Assembly (NCBI GenBank): GCA_019359715.1
Contig: JAHHGS010000033.1
Span: 43,250-107,249, forward strand
Source of the DNA: Aphanocapsa sp. GSE-SYN-MK-11-07L
GTDB taxonomy: Bacteria; Cyanobacteriota; Cyanobacteriia; Thermosynechococcales; Thermosynechococcaceae
DNA: 64,000 nucleotides
Reading direction: 5' to 3'
The position numbers were made by a program, and so were the translations under genes. Positions 17,035 through 24,667 of this stretch are shown here, one piece after another; positions within the stretch are counted from its first letter, which is position 1, and each line of letters begins with the position of its first letter. Under the pieces are notes generated by a model that made no database searches, was not told the origin of the DNA, and saw only the letters and a list, made by a program, of their open reading frames with translations.

Positions 17035-18768
17035 TTAGGGGACAAATACAGCCCGTGGATAGATCGGCGATCGCCCAGAAGACTTTTCTGGCAAAGGCGG
17101 GCGGGATGGCGCCTGCAAAGCCGTCCTCAACTCTGCGGCCGTAAATTGCCGACTCAGGCTCACGGGCAAGGGAGTCTGACTGATGGCATGCACAGCCGCC
17201 GGCGTCAGCAAGGGTGCAGAGGGGCGCTCTAACCCAAGATAGGTTTGGAAAAAAGCCGTACTCAGCGCCCCTAAATAGCGGCGGGCTAAACTGGGCTGGG
17301 GGCCAATCAATCCACTCGGAACCGGCAAAACCGTGCTGTTGGGGGGAGCTTCTCCGAGGGTAGAAAAGTGAGTTGCCCGATCCATCGTGACCAGATATCG
17401 TTGGGGGCTAGTCAGCCAAGTAAAGGGTTGAATTTGCTCTGGCAGCGGCGGAGCAAACGTATCCGCGCTCCCAGCAACCACCATCACAGGAAGCCTGACT
17501 TCCGCTAGGCTAGCCGGGCCAAACATGCCGCTGATAATTGGATTGACGGCAATCACGGCTTTAATCCGCGAATCAGAAAAGTCATAATCTCGCTGGGGCA
17601 ACTCCAAAGATTGGCATTGAAACAGCAGGGCAAGGTTTAGAGATGTGTCTAGCTGAGCATGACAAGCCTGGTGCAAATAAGCTAGGTCAATTTTTGCGCC
17701 AGCCAAGGTCAGGACGGTGTAGCCGCCAAAGGATTGCCCAATTAGACCCACCTGTTTCAGGTTTAGCCGATCGCGAAACAGCGGCTCAGTTTGCGATCGC
17801 CGCTCTAATTCATCCAGTAAAAATTTAATATCCAAGGGGCGATCAACAAATTCCGCTGGTTGAATCGGCAGTTTGCCAGCCCCTTTGAGCCAAGCCACAA
17901 GCTGGTCGGTTGAACTGCCCGGATGCTCTAGCACCGCTACCACAAAGCCAAAAGAGGCTAAATGCTCTGCTAAATAAGCATAGCTTTGCAAATTAGATCC
18001 CAAGCCGTGGGAAATGACCACGACTGGCTGAGGCTCGATCTGGGGCAAGCGAGGCAAATAAATCTCGGCCGCAAAGTTACGAGCTGCGCCTGTGAGGTCT
18101 AACCGCTGAGAGCTACTGTCTGTCAGCTTGAGGCTAACTTTATCCCAGTCGAATGGGCCAGAGTCTTGCAGTTCCAATAGCTGCGGCGGCAGTCCTAAAG
18201 GAACCTGAGCCGTCTCAGCCTCTGACTGAGTCTGGACGGCCACTAAGGCTTGCTTACTCTGGGCTACGACACGTTGAATGGAGGCAAATATTTCCAGTCC
18301 TTTGACCAAATCAACCCGCAGGGTTGGGCCAGGATAATGGCGCAGCAAGCTCATCAGCGTTAGCCCATCTGGATCGTCTGCGGCCAAAATTAAGGCTGAG
18401 CGCAAGCCATAAAAACTCACCCGATCTGTGGGTCGAATCACTTGGGCTAGCCGCTGCAACAATCGCTCTCCAATCGGTGAGTATAAAAACTGCGCGACGG
18501 AGACTGGCTCGATCTGAAGCCGCTCTTGCAGCAGGCTGCGTAGTTGCTGCTGCTGAGCTGGGCGCAGAAACCGGAGATAAGAGTCGAGTTGGGGCGATCG
18601 CTGGCCATGTTTGACATAAGCTTGCAGGTCGGCAATGGAGAGCGATCGCTCAAAGATTGAGTAGCGCACGTACAGTCGTTCGGCCGCCATGACTGGGGGA
18701 CGGGCAGTCACTAAGACACTCATGGCGCTCAGTCCACCCAGACAGACTCGTTTGGTAATCCTGTTCAC
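17035..18768 (-). CDS. Secreted alpha/beta hydrolase with cyanobacterial DUF1400 domain
   Basis: 577 residues from a GTG start. An N-terminal signal peptide (MNRITKRVCLGGLSAMSVLV, ending AAERL) is followed by a roughly 120-residue helical DUF1400 region (SIADLQAYVKHG and onward), which is typical of cyanobacterial hydrolases. The hydrolase core begins near residue 235 with PVVVISHGLGSNLQSYAYLAEHLAS. Its nucleophile elbow GLIGQSFGGYTVLTL gives Ser in GxSxG. The catalytic Asp is probably in VVAGSADTFAPP and the His in DRATHFSTLG. It resembles platelet-activating factor acetylhydrolase-type esterases. Substrate unknown. It is followed 38 bp later by truB. Confidence 0.82.
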   Translation of the reverse strand: MNRITKRVCLGGLSAMSVLVTARPPVMAAERLYVRYSIFERSLSIADLQAYVKHGQRSPQLDSYLRFLRPAQQQQLRSLLQERLQIEPVSVAQFLYSPIGERLLQRLAQVIRPTDRVSFYGLRSALILAADDPDGLTLMSLLRHYPGPTLRVDLVKGLEIFASIQRVVAQSKQALVAVQTQSEAETAQVPLGLPPQLLELQDSGPFDWDKVSLKLTDSSSQRLDLTGAARNFAAEIYLPRLPQIEPQPVVVISHGLGSNLQSYAYLAEHLASFGFVVAVLEHPGSSTDQLVAWLKGAGKLPIQPAEFVDRPLDIKFLLDELERRSQTEPLFRDRLNLKQVGLIGQSFGGYTVLTLAGAKIDLAYLHQACHAQLDTSLNLALLFQCQSLELPQRDYDFSDSRIKAVIAVNPIISGMFGPASLAEVRLPVMVVAGSADTFAPPLPEQIQPFTWLTSPQRYLVTMDRATHFSTLGEAPPNSTVLPVPSGLIGPQPSLARRYLGALSTAFFQTYLGLERPSAPLLTPAAVHAISQTPLPVSLSRQFTAAELRTALQAPSRPPLPEKSSGRSPIYPRAVFVP

Positions 18769-19028
18769 AACCTTATGTCACTATCGGTAGAGGGGTTCGC
18801 CGCAAACGATTTGAGAGTCAGTATTTGGGCCGCTCATGTCCCAGTTATATCAATTTTGAAATTGGATTCAGATGAACCTAAATCACAAAGCGGGTGTGTT
18901 CGCTAGCACGGCGCTCAGCTCAAATTGATATTGCAGGGCAATCTTCAAAGTTTTATGGACAGATCAAGCTTGCCCCAAAAAACCTGAGAGAGTTATTTAA
19001 TCAAATGTTTTTTGAGAGGAGATCACGA

Positions 19029-19349
19029 ATGAATGCAGGTTTTATGGCCGCGATCGCCTATGGGATTTTGGCTATTATTGGCGGCATCATGGGCTACGCC
19101 CAAGCCAAAAGTAAAATCTCTTTAATTGCCGGGTGTGGCTGCGGGGCCTTGCTGATTTTGAGCGCGATCGCTCCGCTGCCAGAACAAACCTGGGGTTTAA
19201 TTAGCGCCTCAGTTGTAACCGTCATTTTGTTGCTGGCTTTTGTGATCCGATTCATGAAAACCCGCAAGTTTATGCCGGCTGGTTTAATGTTAGTTTTGGG
19301 CGTTCCTGCCTTGGGAGTGATGCTGAATCAACTAATCGCCGCAGCCTAG
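19029..19349 (+). CDS. TMEM14-family small membrane protein
   Basis: 106 residues from ATG 19029, preceded by GAGGAGA. The upstream frame from 18894 is rejected. Four hydrophobic helices with glycine-rich small-residue patterns (AIAYGILAIIGGIMGYAQAKSKISLIAGCGCGALLIL) match the TMEM14 family. In plants and animals TMEM14 proteins act in lipid or porphyrin export; the bacterial function is unknown. It ends before the strong bidirectional terminator at 19424. Confidence 0.8.
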   Translation: MNAGFMAAIAYGILAIIGGIMGYAQAKSKISLIAGCGCGALLILSAIAPLPEQTWGLISASVVTVILLLAFVIRFMKTRKFMPAGLMLVLGVPALGVMLNQLIAAA

Positions 19350-19423
19350 AATAAGTCTTTCTTGCTCCCCCAGAATTGGGGGCTGGGGGGCGATTCGATG
19401 AATGTCCTAAAAATTAACCAGCT

Positions 19424-19460
19424 TTGTAAAAAAGGGTTTGTACAGAACCCTTTTTTACAA
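19424..19460. terminator. Strong bidirectional terminator between TMEM14 and cpeR
   Basis: A perfect inverted repeat with 15-bp arms, TTGTAAAAAAGGGTT (19424-19438) and AACCCTTTTTTACAA (19446-19460), and a 7-base loop. Each arm carries an A6 or T6 run, so the hairpin has a U-tract in both orientations. It ends both the plus-strand TMEM14 gene and the minus-strand cpe operon. Confidence 0.88.
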
Positions 19461-19482
19461 TCCAGATCCGATCGCTAGAGCA

Positions 19483-19848
19483 TTAAGCTTGGACATCAAA
19501 TCGCGTCCGAAAACTGCCGTATTTCAACCAATATTGCTTTAAGTTATGGCAAGGCGTATGCAAACTCGCCTTCGAGCGATAAAGCACGACTTGCCGATGT
19601 TCGCCCATCCAAATTTTGTCCACGGGTTCGACTGCAATTACTGTTCCACCCAAGGAGATCACACAGTCAGAGAAACGTTCCAGGGCGCTATTGTCAACGG
19701 TTTCAAAGATGAAAAAATTACCCGTGCAAATCAAATGACGGCTGCGAATCCAGCATTGCATTTTCTTCTGAGCTTCTGGAGGTAGCATCTTAACTTCAAC
19801 CTGCGACAAGCTCACAGCCGGAATTTCATGGGATAGCTGAGACTTCAT
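19483..19848 (-). CDS. cpeR: CpeR, activator of phycoerythrin gene expression
   Basis: 121 residues from ATG 19848, which has a GGGAG sequence ten bases upstream; an ATG at 19788 (MLPPEAQKKMQCWIRSRHL) gives 101 residues, closer to the known CpeR length. The protein reads HLICTGNFFIFETVDNSALERFSDCVISLGG, then KIWMGEHRQVVLYRS and a tail KYGSFRTRFDVQA. These resemble CpeR of Fremyella diplosiphon, which is required for expression of the phycoerythrin structural genes cpeBA in green light. Last gene of the operon, overlapping the end of cpeT, exactly as in cpeCDESTR. Alternative: an unrelated small protein of the cpe locus; the operon order makes CpeR much more likely. Confidence 0.72.
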   Translation of the reverse strand: MKSQLSHEIPAVSLSQVEVKMLPPEAQKKMQCWIRSRHLICTGNFFIFETVDNSALERFSDCVISLGGTVIAVEPVDKIWMGEHRQVVLYRSKASLHTPCHNLKQYWLKYGSFRTRFDVQA

Positions 19849-20449
19849 CGGCAAAACTCTCCCGTTTTTCAAACCGCAGCGGGCCAAATCGAGACCCCCA
19901 AATCTGCTGATGGGTATTTACATCCATGCCTCTGTCTAAGCTGACCCAGGTGGATTCCGTCACCTCGACCTCGCTAATCAAATAGGTCTGGCAACCATTG
20001 CTCTCAATCAAACACAAATTGCCAGGCTCAACGCTGCCGCGCCAAAGTTCGCCATCTCGGCGAAAAACCATCGCGCAATTGGGCCGGCGCTGAATCTTGT
20101 CTGGGCTGATCGTGTTTAAGATGTCTAAGTTACGGGCTGCTCCAGCGTACAAAAAAGCATCTTTGAGGCTGTAATTTTCGATGTAAATCTGGTCTGATTG
20201 AGCGACTAAGCGATGAATGCCCTGCCGATAGGGACTCCAGAGGTCATAGTCGTAAACTTGCTCAGAGTAGAAGCCAATTCCTGAGAAAAATTCAAGCGGG
20301 AGCGGGCGAAATAAAACGTGAATGTGGGCATAGTTTTTGGCATTCTCCAGCGCTTGCTTTTGATTGCTAAAATCCCCTGCCATGCAGCGAGCTAAATCAA
20401 GTAAGTCTGGTGATACAGCCTCAGACATAGACAGCGGCGTCGTCATCAT
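19826..20449 (-). CDS. cpeT: CpeT/CpcT-family phycobiliprotein chromophore lyase
   Basis: 207 residues. The CpeT/CpcT domain is recognisable from its start, LARCMAGDFSNQKQALENAKNYAHIHVLFRPLP, through a YSEQVYDYDLWSPYRQGIHRL segment, to CAMVFRRDGELWRGSVEPGNLC. CpeT-type proteins attach phycoerythrobilin to a specific cysteine of beta-phycoerythrin; CpcT does the equivalent with phycocyanobilin on CpcB Cys-153. The position between cpeS and cpeR favours CpeT. The operon has no cpeBA, so the substrate genes are elsewhere in the genome. It overlaps cpeR by about 20 bp. Confidence 0.88.
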   Translation of the reverse strand: MMTTPLSMSEAVSPDLLDLARCMAGDFSNQKQALENAKNYAHIHVLFRPLPLEFFSGIGFYSEQVYDYDLWSPYRQGIHRLVAQSDQIYIENYSLKDAFLYAGAARNLDILNTISPDKIQRRPNCAMVFRRDGELWRGSVEPGNLCLIESNGCQTYLISEVEVTESTWVSLDRGMDVNTHQQIWGSRFGPLRFEKRESFADEVSAIP

Positions 20450-20480
20450 TAGGATTGCTCAAGCGAACCGAAGAGATAGC

Positions 20481-21005
20481 TTAATGTTTAACTTCTTGGC
20501 GAATTTCTGAGGAAAACGAAGCTGTCACAACGCCAGTTCCGGCGCTAGTTTTAATCAGCGACACCCGACAGCGAACGTTAGGGTTAACAAACCAAATTTT
20601 TTCTTCGGCTGCGGCCCGATCGTAAGCAGTGTTCAAAACAAACGTGCCGTCCTCAGTCAGAGAGTAATCTCCAACGGCTGCAATGGTTTCGGCATAGCCT
20701 TGATCGCGCAGTAATTTGCCCCGCTGTGGGGATTCAGGCACAGGCACGAGAATGCAGCTTCCCTTCACCTCGTTTTCATCCCAATCAGATTGCCCCTGCC
20801 AACTCATTTGAAACGGCGAAACAATTGTATCCAAAGAGACACAATTAGCCTGACACAGCGCAATTACTTCTGGAGCATCAGCAGTTAAGGCAACGATTTC
20901 AATCTCGGATTGGATCGCTTCAAAGTGGCTAAACGCCAAATGATGGGCGCTACGCTGCGATCGCCAGCACCCAATTGAACGCTCAACAAACTCCTGAATA
21001 TCCAT
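20481..21005 (-). CDS. cpeS: CpeS-type phycobiliprotein lyase
   Basis: 174 residues with the lipocalin-like CpeS/CpcS fold signature: MDIQEFVERSIGCWRSQRS and HHLAF near the start, a middle SCILVPVPESPQRGKLLRDQGYAE, then EKIWFVNPNVRCRVSLIKT near residues 135-155. CpeS lyases attach phycoerythrobilin to the conserved Cys of phycoerythrin subunits. It sits in the operon between the last linker and cpeT, 31 bp from cpeT, as in Fremyella cpeCDESTR. A second, paralogous lyase lies at 24095. Confidence 0.85.
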   Translation of the reverse strand: MDIQEFVERSIGCWRSQRSAHHLAFSHFEAIQSEIEIVALTADAPEVIALCQANCVSLDTIVSPFQMSWQGQSDWDENEVKGSCILVPVPESPQRGKLLRDQGYAETIAAVGDYSLTEDGTFVLNTAYDRAAAEEKIWFVNPNVRCRVSLIKTSAGTGVVTASFSSEIRQEVKH

Positions 21006-21115
21006 CCTGTAAATTAACTCGACTTCGCTTTAAGCCGGAAGCGTATAAAACAATAGTCGATACTTAGGTGTTACTGATCGTCATCCTACGATTTAGGTAT
21101 TGATTAATACTCAGT

Positions 21116-21161
21116 AGGCTGTTAGTTTGCCAGTTCAGCTTAACCAACCCGCTAACAGCCT
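21116..21161 (-). promoter_or_regulatory. Intercistronic hairpin between linker cpeE and cpeS
   Basis: Inverted repeat AGGCTGTTAG (21116-21125) and CTAACAGCCT (21152-21161), 10 bp exact with about 26 bases of loop. There is no T-run downstream on the minus strand, so it is likely an mRNA-stabilising or partial-termination hairpin separating the linker genes from the lyase/regulator genes, where differing transcript levels are known in Fremyella. Confidence 0.6.
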
Positions 21162-21173
21162 GCCTCTGCTTAA

Positions 21174-21926
21174 CTAGGCAACCTCAGCAATGCTGAGAAT
21201 TTTGCCGCCTGACTTTTGGATGTTTTTGATGTTTTGCGACATTTGAGCATAGTTCACCTCAAAGCTGGAGCTGCTGCGGGTGCTACGCCCACCCGTCTTG
21301 GCAACGGTGATTCGGAATCGCTTGCCGGTGTTGCTGTAGGCTCCAGAACCACCGGTAGGCGTGACGATTTTAGTCGGGCGATCGCTGCCCAAATCGCTAA
21401 TTAACTTGGCTGCGCTGCCAATATCATTGGCGGCGAATCCTCGCATCAGGGCAAACGTACGATTAAAGTTGACGTTTTTGCTGCCCACTTGCGTCCGGTT
21501 GCCACGGGCGGAGGGAACCGTATTTTCGCCAAAGCTGGTTAAATACTCATTGCTGTCCAAGTAAGAGTCAATCTCTGCTTCATACCCTTGAGTATTGTAG
21601 GTTTGAACATGGGCAGAAATTTCAGCCTGGTCTTGAGGGGCCCGACCCAATAGGTGCTTGAAGTTGAGTTCAATAAACCGATAGGGAGAAGAGTTGTCAA
21701 AAAACAGCGATTGGTATAGCTCCGATTGAGCGACTGCTCTCACAAAGCCTCTGACTGTAATGTCGCCGTTTCTCAGTAAAGACTCAGCGCTGATCAGTCT
21801 TTGGCTTTCCATCACGTGGGTATTGCCCAAAACTTGCCGATAGACAGCCCGAATAACGGCTTGCAAATTGTCTTCTGTAGCGTTGGGGCGGAGTTCAATC
21901 GTTTCAGCTTCGATCCAGAGGGCCAT
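21174..21926 (-). CDS. cpeE: Phycobilisome rod linker polypeptide, third of three (CpeE position)
   Basis: 250 residues from an ATG with AGGAG ten bases upstream. The linker domain covers about residues 15-150: [40 protein letters not shown] and [16 protein letters not shown], then [22 protein letters not shown]. The C-terminal CpcD-like domain (from about residue 200) reads [13 protein letters not shown] and ends [13 protein letters not shown]. Such linkers thread phycoerythrin hexamers into rods and tune energy transfer. The three linkers here are paralogues in tandem. Assigning C, D or E is by position; paralogue identity is not proven. Confidence 0.82.
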   Translation of the reverse strand: MALWIEAETIELRPNATEDNLQAVIRAVYRQVLGNTHVMESQRLISAESLLRNGDITVRGFVRAVAQSELYQSLFFDNSSPYRFIELNFKHLLGRAPQDQAEISAHVQTYNTQGYEAEIDSYLDSNEYLTSFGENTVPSARGNRTQVGSKNVNFNRTFALMRGFAANDIGSAAKLISDLGSDRPTKIVTPTGGSGAYSNTGKRFRITVAKTGGRSTRSSSSFEVNYAQMSQNIKNIQKSGGKILSIAEVA

Positions 21927-21976
21927 GGTTAAAGTCTCCTAAAAAAGTGTTGCTATGCTTGGATTGCCGTAAAATT

Positions 21977-22003
21977 AGCCAGATGGGCATGGCCCATCTG
22001 GCT
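21977..22003 (-). promoter_or_regulatory. Intercistronic hairpin between linker genes cpeD and cpeE
   Basis: Perfect 12-bp inverted repeat AGCCAGATGGGC (21977-21988) and GCCCATCTGGCT (21992-22003) with a 3-base ATG loop. On the minus strand it is followed by AATTTTAC, so it could act as a leaky terminator as well as an mRNA 3' end stabiliser. It lies 8 bp past the cpeD stop. Confidence 0.72.
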
Positions 22004-22010
22004 CAAAAGT

Positions 22011-22757
22011 TTAGATAAGTTCAGTGATGCTAACGATTTTGCCGCTGCTGCGATTAATCCGCTGAATCTGCGGGGTCATCTTGCTGGCAGAAACAATGTA
22101 TTCAGTTGTGCTAACCCGGCGAGGGCTATCAAACTTAGAACCAGAGACAAGGATTTTGAACCGCTTTTCAGTTTTGGAACCAGCAGCAGCGGTCGCTGGT
22201 TTAATGGCGCTGGGGCTGTTGGTTGCAACTGCATAAACCAGTTGTGATGCGGTGACGGCGCTATCAATTTGGGAGGGGCCACGATCGAGGGCAAAAATCC
22301 GGTTGTAGCCGACTTGTTTGGGGTTGGCGGCACTGCTTTTGCCCCGATTGTAGGGAACAATATGATCGCCAAAGGCGGCCTGGTACTCATCGCTATCAAT
22401 GTAAGAGTCAATCTCAGACTCATAACCTTCCGCTACACAGCGGACAATATGCTCAGACACTTCTCGCTGATCCTGAGGGGCACGACCCAACAGGTGCTTG
22501 AAGTTGAGTTCAACAAATCGGTAGGGAGCGCAAGATTCAAAGTAGCGATCGCGATAAAAATTAGATTTAGCAACCGCCCGCACAAACTCACGCACGCTAA
22601 TCGAGCCATCGCACAACTGCGATTCTGCTGTGACCAATCGTTCGCTATCCATGACATGGGGATTACCCAAAACTTGCTTGTAAACCGCCCGAATCACGGT
22701 TTGGATTTCCTCTAAACTGCTGGTTGGCCACAGCTCAAAAATCGTTGGGGATGCCAT
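22011..22757 (-). CDS. cpeD: Phycobilisome rod linker polypeptide, second of three (CpeD position)
   Basis: 248 residues from ATG 22757, which has GGAGAAAGG nearby; the longer frame to 22814 is rejected. Linker domain: [55 protein letters not shown] and a DSYIDSDEYQAAFGDHIVP motif. The C-terminal CpcD-like domain starts KRFKILVSGSKFDS and ends SGKIVSITELI. The RFKILVSG and KIVSI strands are the expected beta-strand pair of that domain. The product sits in a phycoerythrin rod disc. A hairpin separates it from each neighbour. Confidence 0.83.
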   Translation of the reverse strand: MASPTIFELWPTSSLEEIQTVIRAVYKQVLGNPHVMDSERLVTAESQLCDGSISVREFVRAVAKSNFYRDRYFESCAPYRFVELNFKHLLGRAPQDQREVSEHIVRCVAEGYESEIDSYIDSDEYQAAFGDHIVPYNRGKSSAANPKQVGYNRIFALDRGPSQIDSAVTASQLVYAVATNSPSAIKPATAAAGSKTEKRFKILVSGSKFDSPRRVSTTEYIVSASKMTPQIQRINRSSGKIVSITELI

Positions 22758-22875
22758 TGCAACCTTTCTCCTAAAGTTTTTAAAAGTGATCTGCTGAGTG
22801 ACCGAAAGCCACAAAGTTGAGCGCTAAAGCGCCAGAAATTCTCTCCAATGGCTAGGCTGCAAAACCTGAATTGGC

Positions 22876-22908
22876 TTTTGGTGAGTAGCCAAAACTTACT
22901 CACCAAAA
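22876..22908 (-). promoter_or_regulatory. Intercistronic hairpin between linker genes cpeC and cpeD
   Basis: Perfect 12-bp inverted repeat TTTTGGTGAGTA (22876-22887) and TACTCACCAAAA (22897-22908) with a 9-base loop. It lies in the 215-bp gap after the cpeC stop. The outer T/A pairs could support partial termination in either direction. It is the third member of a set of hairpins, one after each linker gene. Confidence 0.7.
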
Positions 22909-22972
22909 ATCGGAATTTAGCTGAATGAGTTAGCGATCGACCAAAAAATTCCCAGAAACTTAACAGCCGCCA

Positions 22973-23833
22973 TTAAACAGCAGTGATACTGGCGATGATG
23001 CCACCTTGCTGATGAATCCGCTGATACTCTTGCGAGAGCTTATCGTAGGGCACCAGGAACACTTGGTTAGAGCGCCGGAATTTAGAAATATTGTTGAAGG
23101 ATTTTGCCCGATAGCCCGTCACCTCAATCCGGTAAACTTTGCCGCCAGAGCTGGCGTCTACTCCATGACGAGTCCGAGAGACAACCGGCGGCGTACGGAA
23201 GGTTGCTCCACCACCCGCAGGTGAAACGACAGGTGTTGGCGTAGATTGGATGACCAAAGCATTTAGCTTCGGCGCTTTGCCAGCCAAGTCACCCTTGAGG
23301 CTGCTGCTGGAAGCTCCCCGAACCAGTTGGAACGTGTGGGTAAATTGCACCATGCTGGTGCAAGCTTCGGTTTTATAGCCCCGGATGTAGGGGACGAAAT
23401 TTTCGCCAAAGGTCTGCTGGTACTCGTCGCTATCAATATACGAGTCGATCTCGGCTTCAAACCCTTCCGTATCAAGAATTGTGCTGTGGGCCCGCATTTC
23501 TTCTAAGTCTAGGGGGGCGCGACCGAGTAAATGCCTAAAATTGAGTTCAATTGCCCGGTAGCGAGCACAACTGGTGAAGAACCGAGATTGATAGAGGTCA
23601 GACTTGGCAACGGCGCGGACAAACTCACGAACGCTCAGTTCGCCCCGCTTGAACTGCGACTCTGGCACTGCCAGCCGCTCACTTTCCATCACATAGGCAT
23701 TGCCTAAGACTTGCCGATAGACTGCCTGAATCAACGATTCAGCTTCTTCTCCCGAACGACCGGGCACCCACTCAATGGGAGGGGTTTCGTCAAATCGGCT
23801 GACCCCTAATCTAGACGCTGGTCCAAAAGCCAT
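22973..23833 (-). CDS. cpeC: Phycobilisome rod linker polypeptide, first of three (CpeC position)
   Basis: 286 residues, the longest of the set. Linker domain about residues 25-160: [54 protein letters not shown] and EIDSYIDSDEYQQTFGENFVP. The C-terminal CpcD-like domain begins GGKVYRIEVTGYRAKSF and ends QQGGIIASITAV; between the domains is a flexible Pro/Thr/Ser-rich segment. ATG start at 23833, with a GGAGAT sequence upstream. It is the first gene of the operon, and the 261-bp region upstream has repeats that may be regulatory. No cpeBA is adjacent. Confidence 0.83.
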   Translation of the reverse strand: MAFGPASRLGVSRFDETPPIEWVPGRSGEEAESLIQAVYRQVLGNAYVMESERLAVPESQFKRGELSVREFVRAVAKSDLYQSRFFTSCARYRAIELNFRHLLGRAPLDLEEMRAHSTILDTEGFEAEIDSYIDSDEYQQTFGENFVPYIRGYKTEACTSMVQFTHTFQLVRGASSSSLKGDLAGKAPKLNALVIQSTPTPVVSPAGGGATFRTPPVVSRTRHGVDASSGGKVYRIEVTGYRAKSFNNISKFRRSNQVFLVPYDKLSQEYQRIHQQGGIIASITAV

Positions 23834-24020
23834 TAACGATAATCTCCTGGTTTACGACAGAGCTTAAAGTAAAAGTTGTTTCAAAACGGTGAAAGAGGAT
23901 AAATACCATTCACCTAACGACGTATAACGACTGCGCTACTTGGTGTCACAACAAAAGCTAGGCTCTAAATTAGAGAACTAGAGTTTAGTCAGATCAAGCT
24001 TTTCAGGCGATTTATACGCT

Positions 24021-24044
24021 TTCTTATAATCAATCTTCTTATAA
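24021..24044 (-). promoter_or_regulatory. Direct repeat upstream of cpeC
   Basis: The 9-mer TTCTTATAA occurs at 24021-24029 and again at 24036-24044, 15 bp apart and 6 bp spaced. On the operon's strand it is TTATAAGAA-N6-TTATAAGAA, in the cpeC promoter region about 190 bp before the start codon. Tandem repeats 15 bp apart are not on exactly the same face of the helix. It may be a binding site for a regulator of light-quality response; no experimental match was checked. Confidence 0.35.
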
Positions 24045-24059
24045 GGTTGCGACTATAAT

Positions 24060-24083
24060 CATAAAGATTTATGAATCTTTATG
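24060..24083 (-). promoter_or_regulatory. Palindrome downstream of the CpeS/CpcS-like lyase, upstream of cpeC
   Basis: Perfect inverted repeat CATAAAGATT (24060-24069) and AATCTTTATG (24074-24083), 10-bp arms and a 4-base TATG loop. It begins 11 bp past the stop of the upstream lyase. The stem is A/T-rich with no T-run, so it may be a weak terminator or an operator rather than a strong terminator. Confidence 0.45.
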
Positions 24084-24094
24084 TCTCAAACTAA

Positions 24095-24658
24095 TTAATC
24101 TGTTTTTTGCTCGACGCCAAAGCCAACCAAGGCTAGTTCTCGCAGGGACTCGCCTGGTTCCGGCCGGTGATAGTTGAGAATTTTGCGAATACGCAGCTTG
24201 GGATTCACCAGCGTAATTGAGTCAACAGAAACGACGCGAGTGTAGGTTGTCGTCATTAATAGCTCTTGGCTTTCCGCGTTAAAGCGAAACTGAGAAACAA
24301 TCGGGCGAGCCTCCTCGTAGGCGCGATCGCGCAAATAGTCTCCAACCACAATCACATCCTGAGACTGCTGCGGCACAAATAGCATGTTGAGGGCTTGGTT
24401 GACTCGTTCGCCGTGCTCTGAGACCGTAAAAAACTCTAAGTGATAGCCAGGTAGGCGCTCAAGATCAGCCTCGACGACATACTGATTATCGGTAAGAACT
24501 TGGGCTTTGCGATCGCTGGTGACTGGCTCAATGACAAACTCTGTATGCGATCGCTCGACTTCCGCTTGAGATAAGTAATGGTAAGTGCGCTCAGTCGTCC
24601 AATTACCAGTACAAGTCACAAAAAATTGATCAAATTGCTCCAGAGCGTCCATATCCAT
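24095..24658 (-). CDS. Second CpeS/CpcS-type phycobiliprotein lyase
   Basis: 187 residues from ATG 24658; an ATG at 24652 and a TTG at 24667 are alternatives. It has the same overall plan as cpeS: FFVTCTGNWTTERTYHYLS near the start, PGYHLEFFTVSEHGERVNQAL, then DSITLVNPKLRIRKILNYH near residue 155. The conserved N-terminal GxWxxxRTYHYLS and a late VNPKLRxR motif fit the CpeS/CpcS/CpcU superfamily. It lies 5' of the operon in the same direction with 261 bp between. It may serve a different bilin or subunit than cpeS; which one cannot be chosen. Confidence 0.82.
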   Translation of the reverse strand: MDMDALEQFDQFFVTCTGNWTTERTYHYLSQAEVERSHTEFVIEPVTSDRKAQVLTDNQYVVEADLERLPGYHLEFFTVSEHGERVNQALNMLFVPQQSQDVIVVGDYLRDRAYEEARPIVSQFRFNAESQELLMTTTYTRVVSVDSITLVNPKLRIRKILNYHRPEPGESLRELALVGFGVEQKTD

Positions 24659-24667
24659 CCCCAACAA

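Noticed and set aside
22758..22814. Longer linker start at 22814.
   Set aside because: The ATG at 22757 has GGAGAAAGG and matches the other linkers; the added residues are not linker-like.
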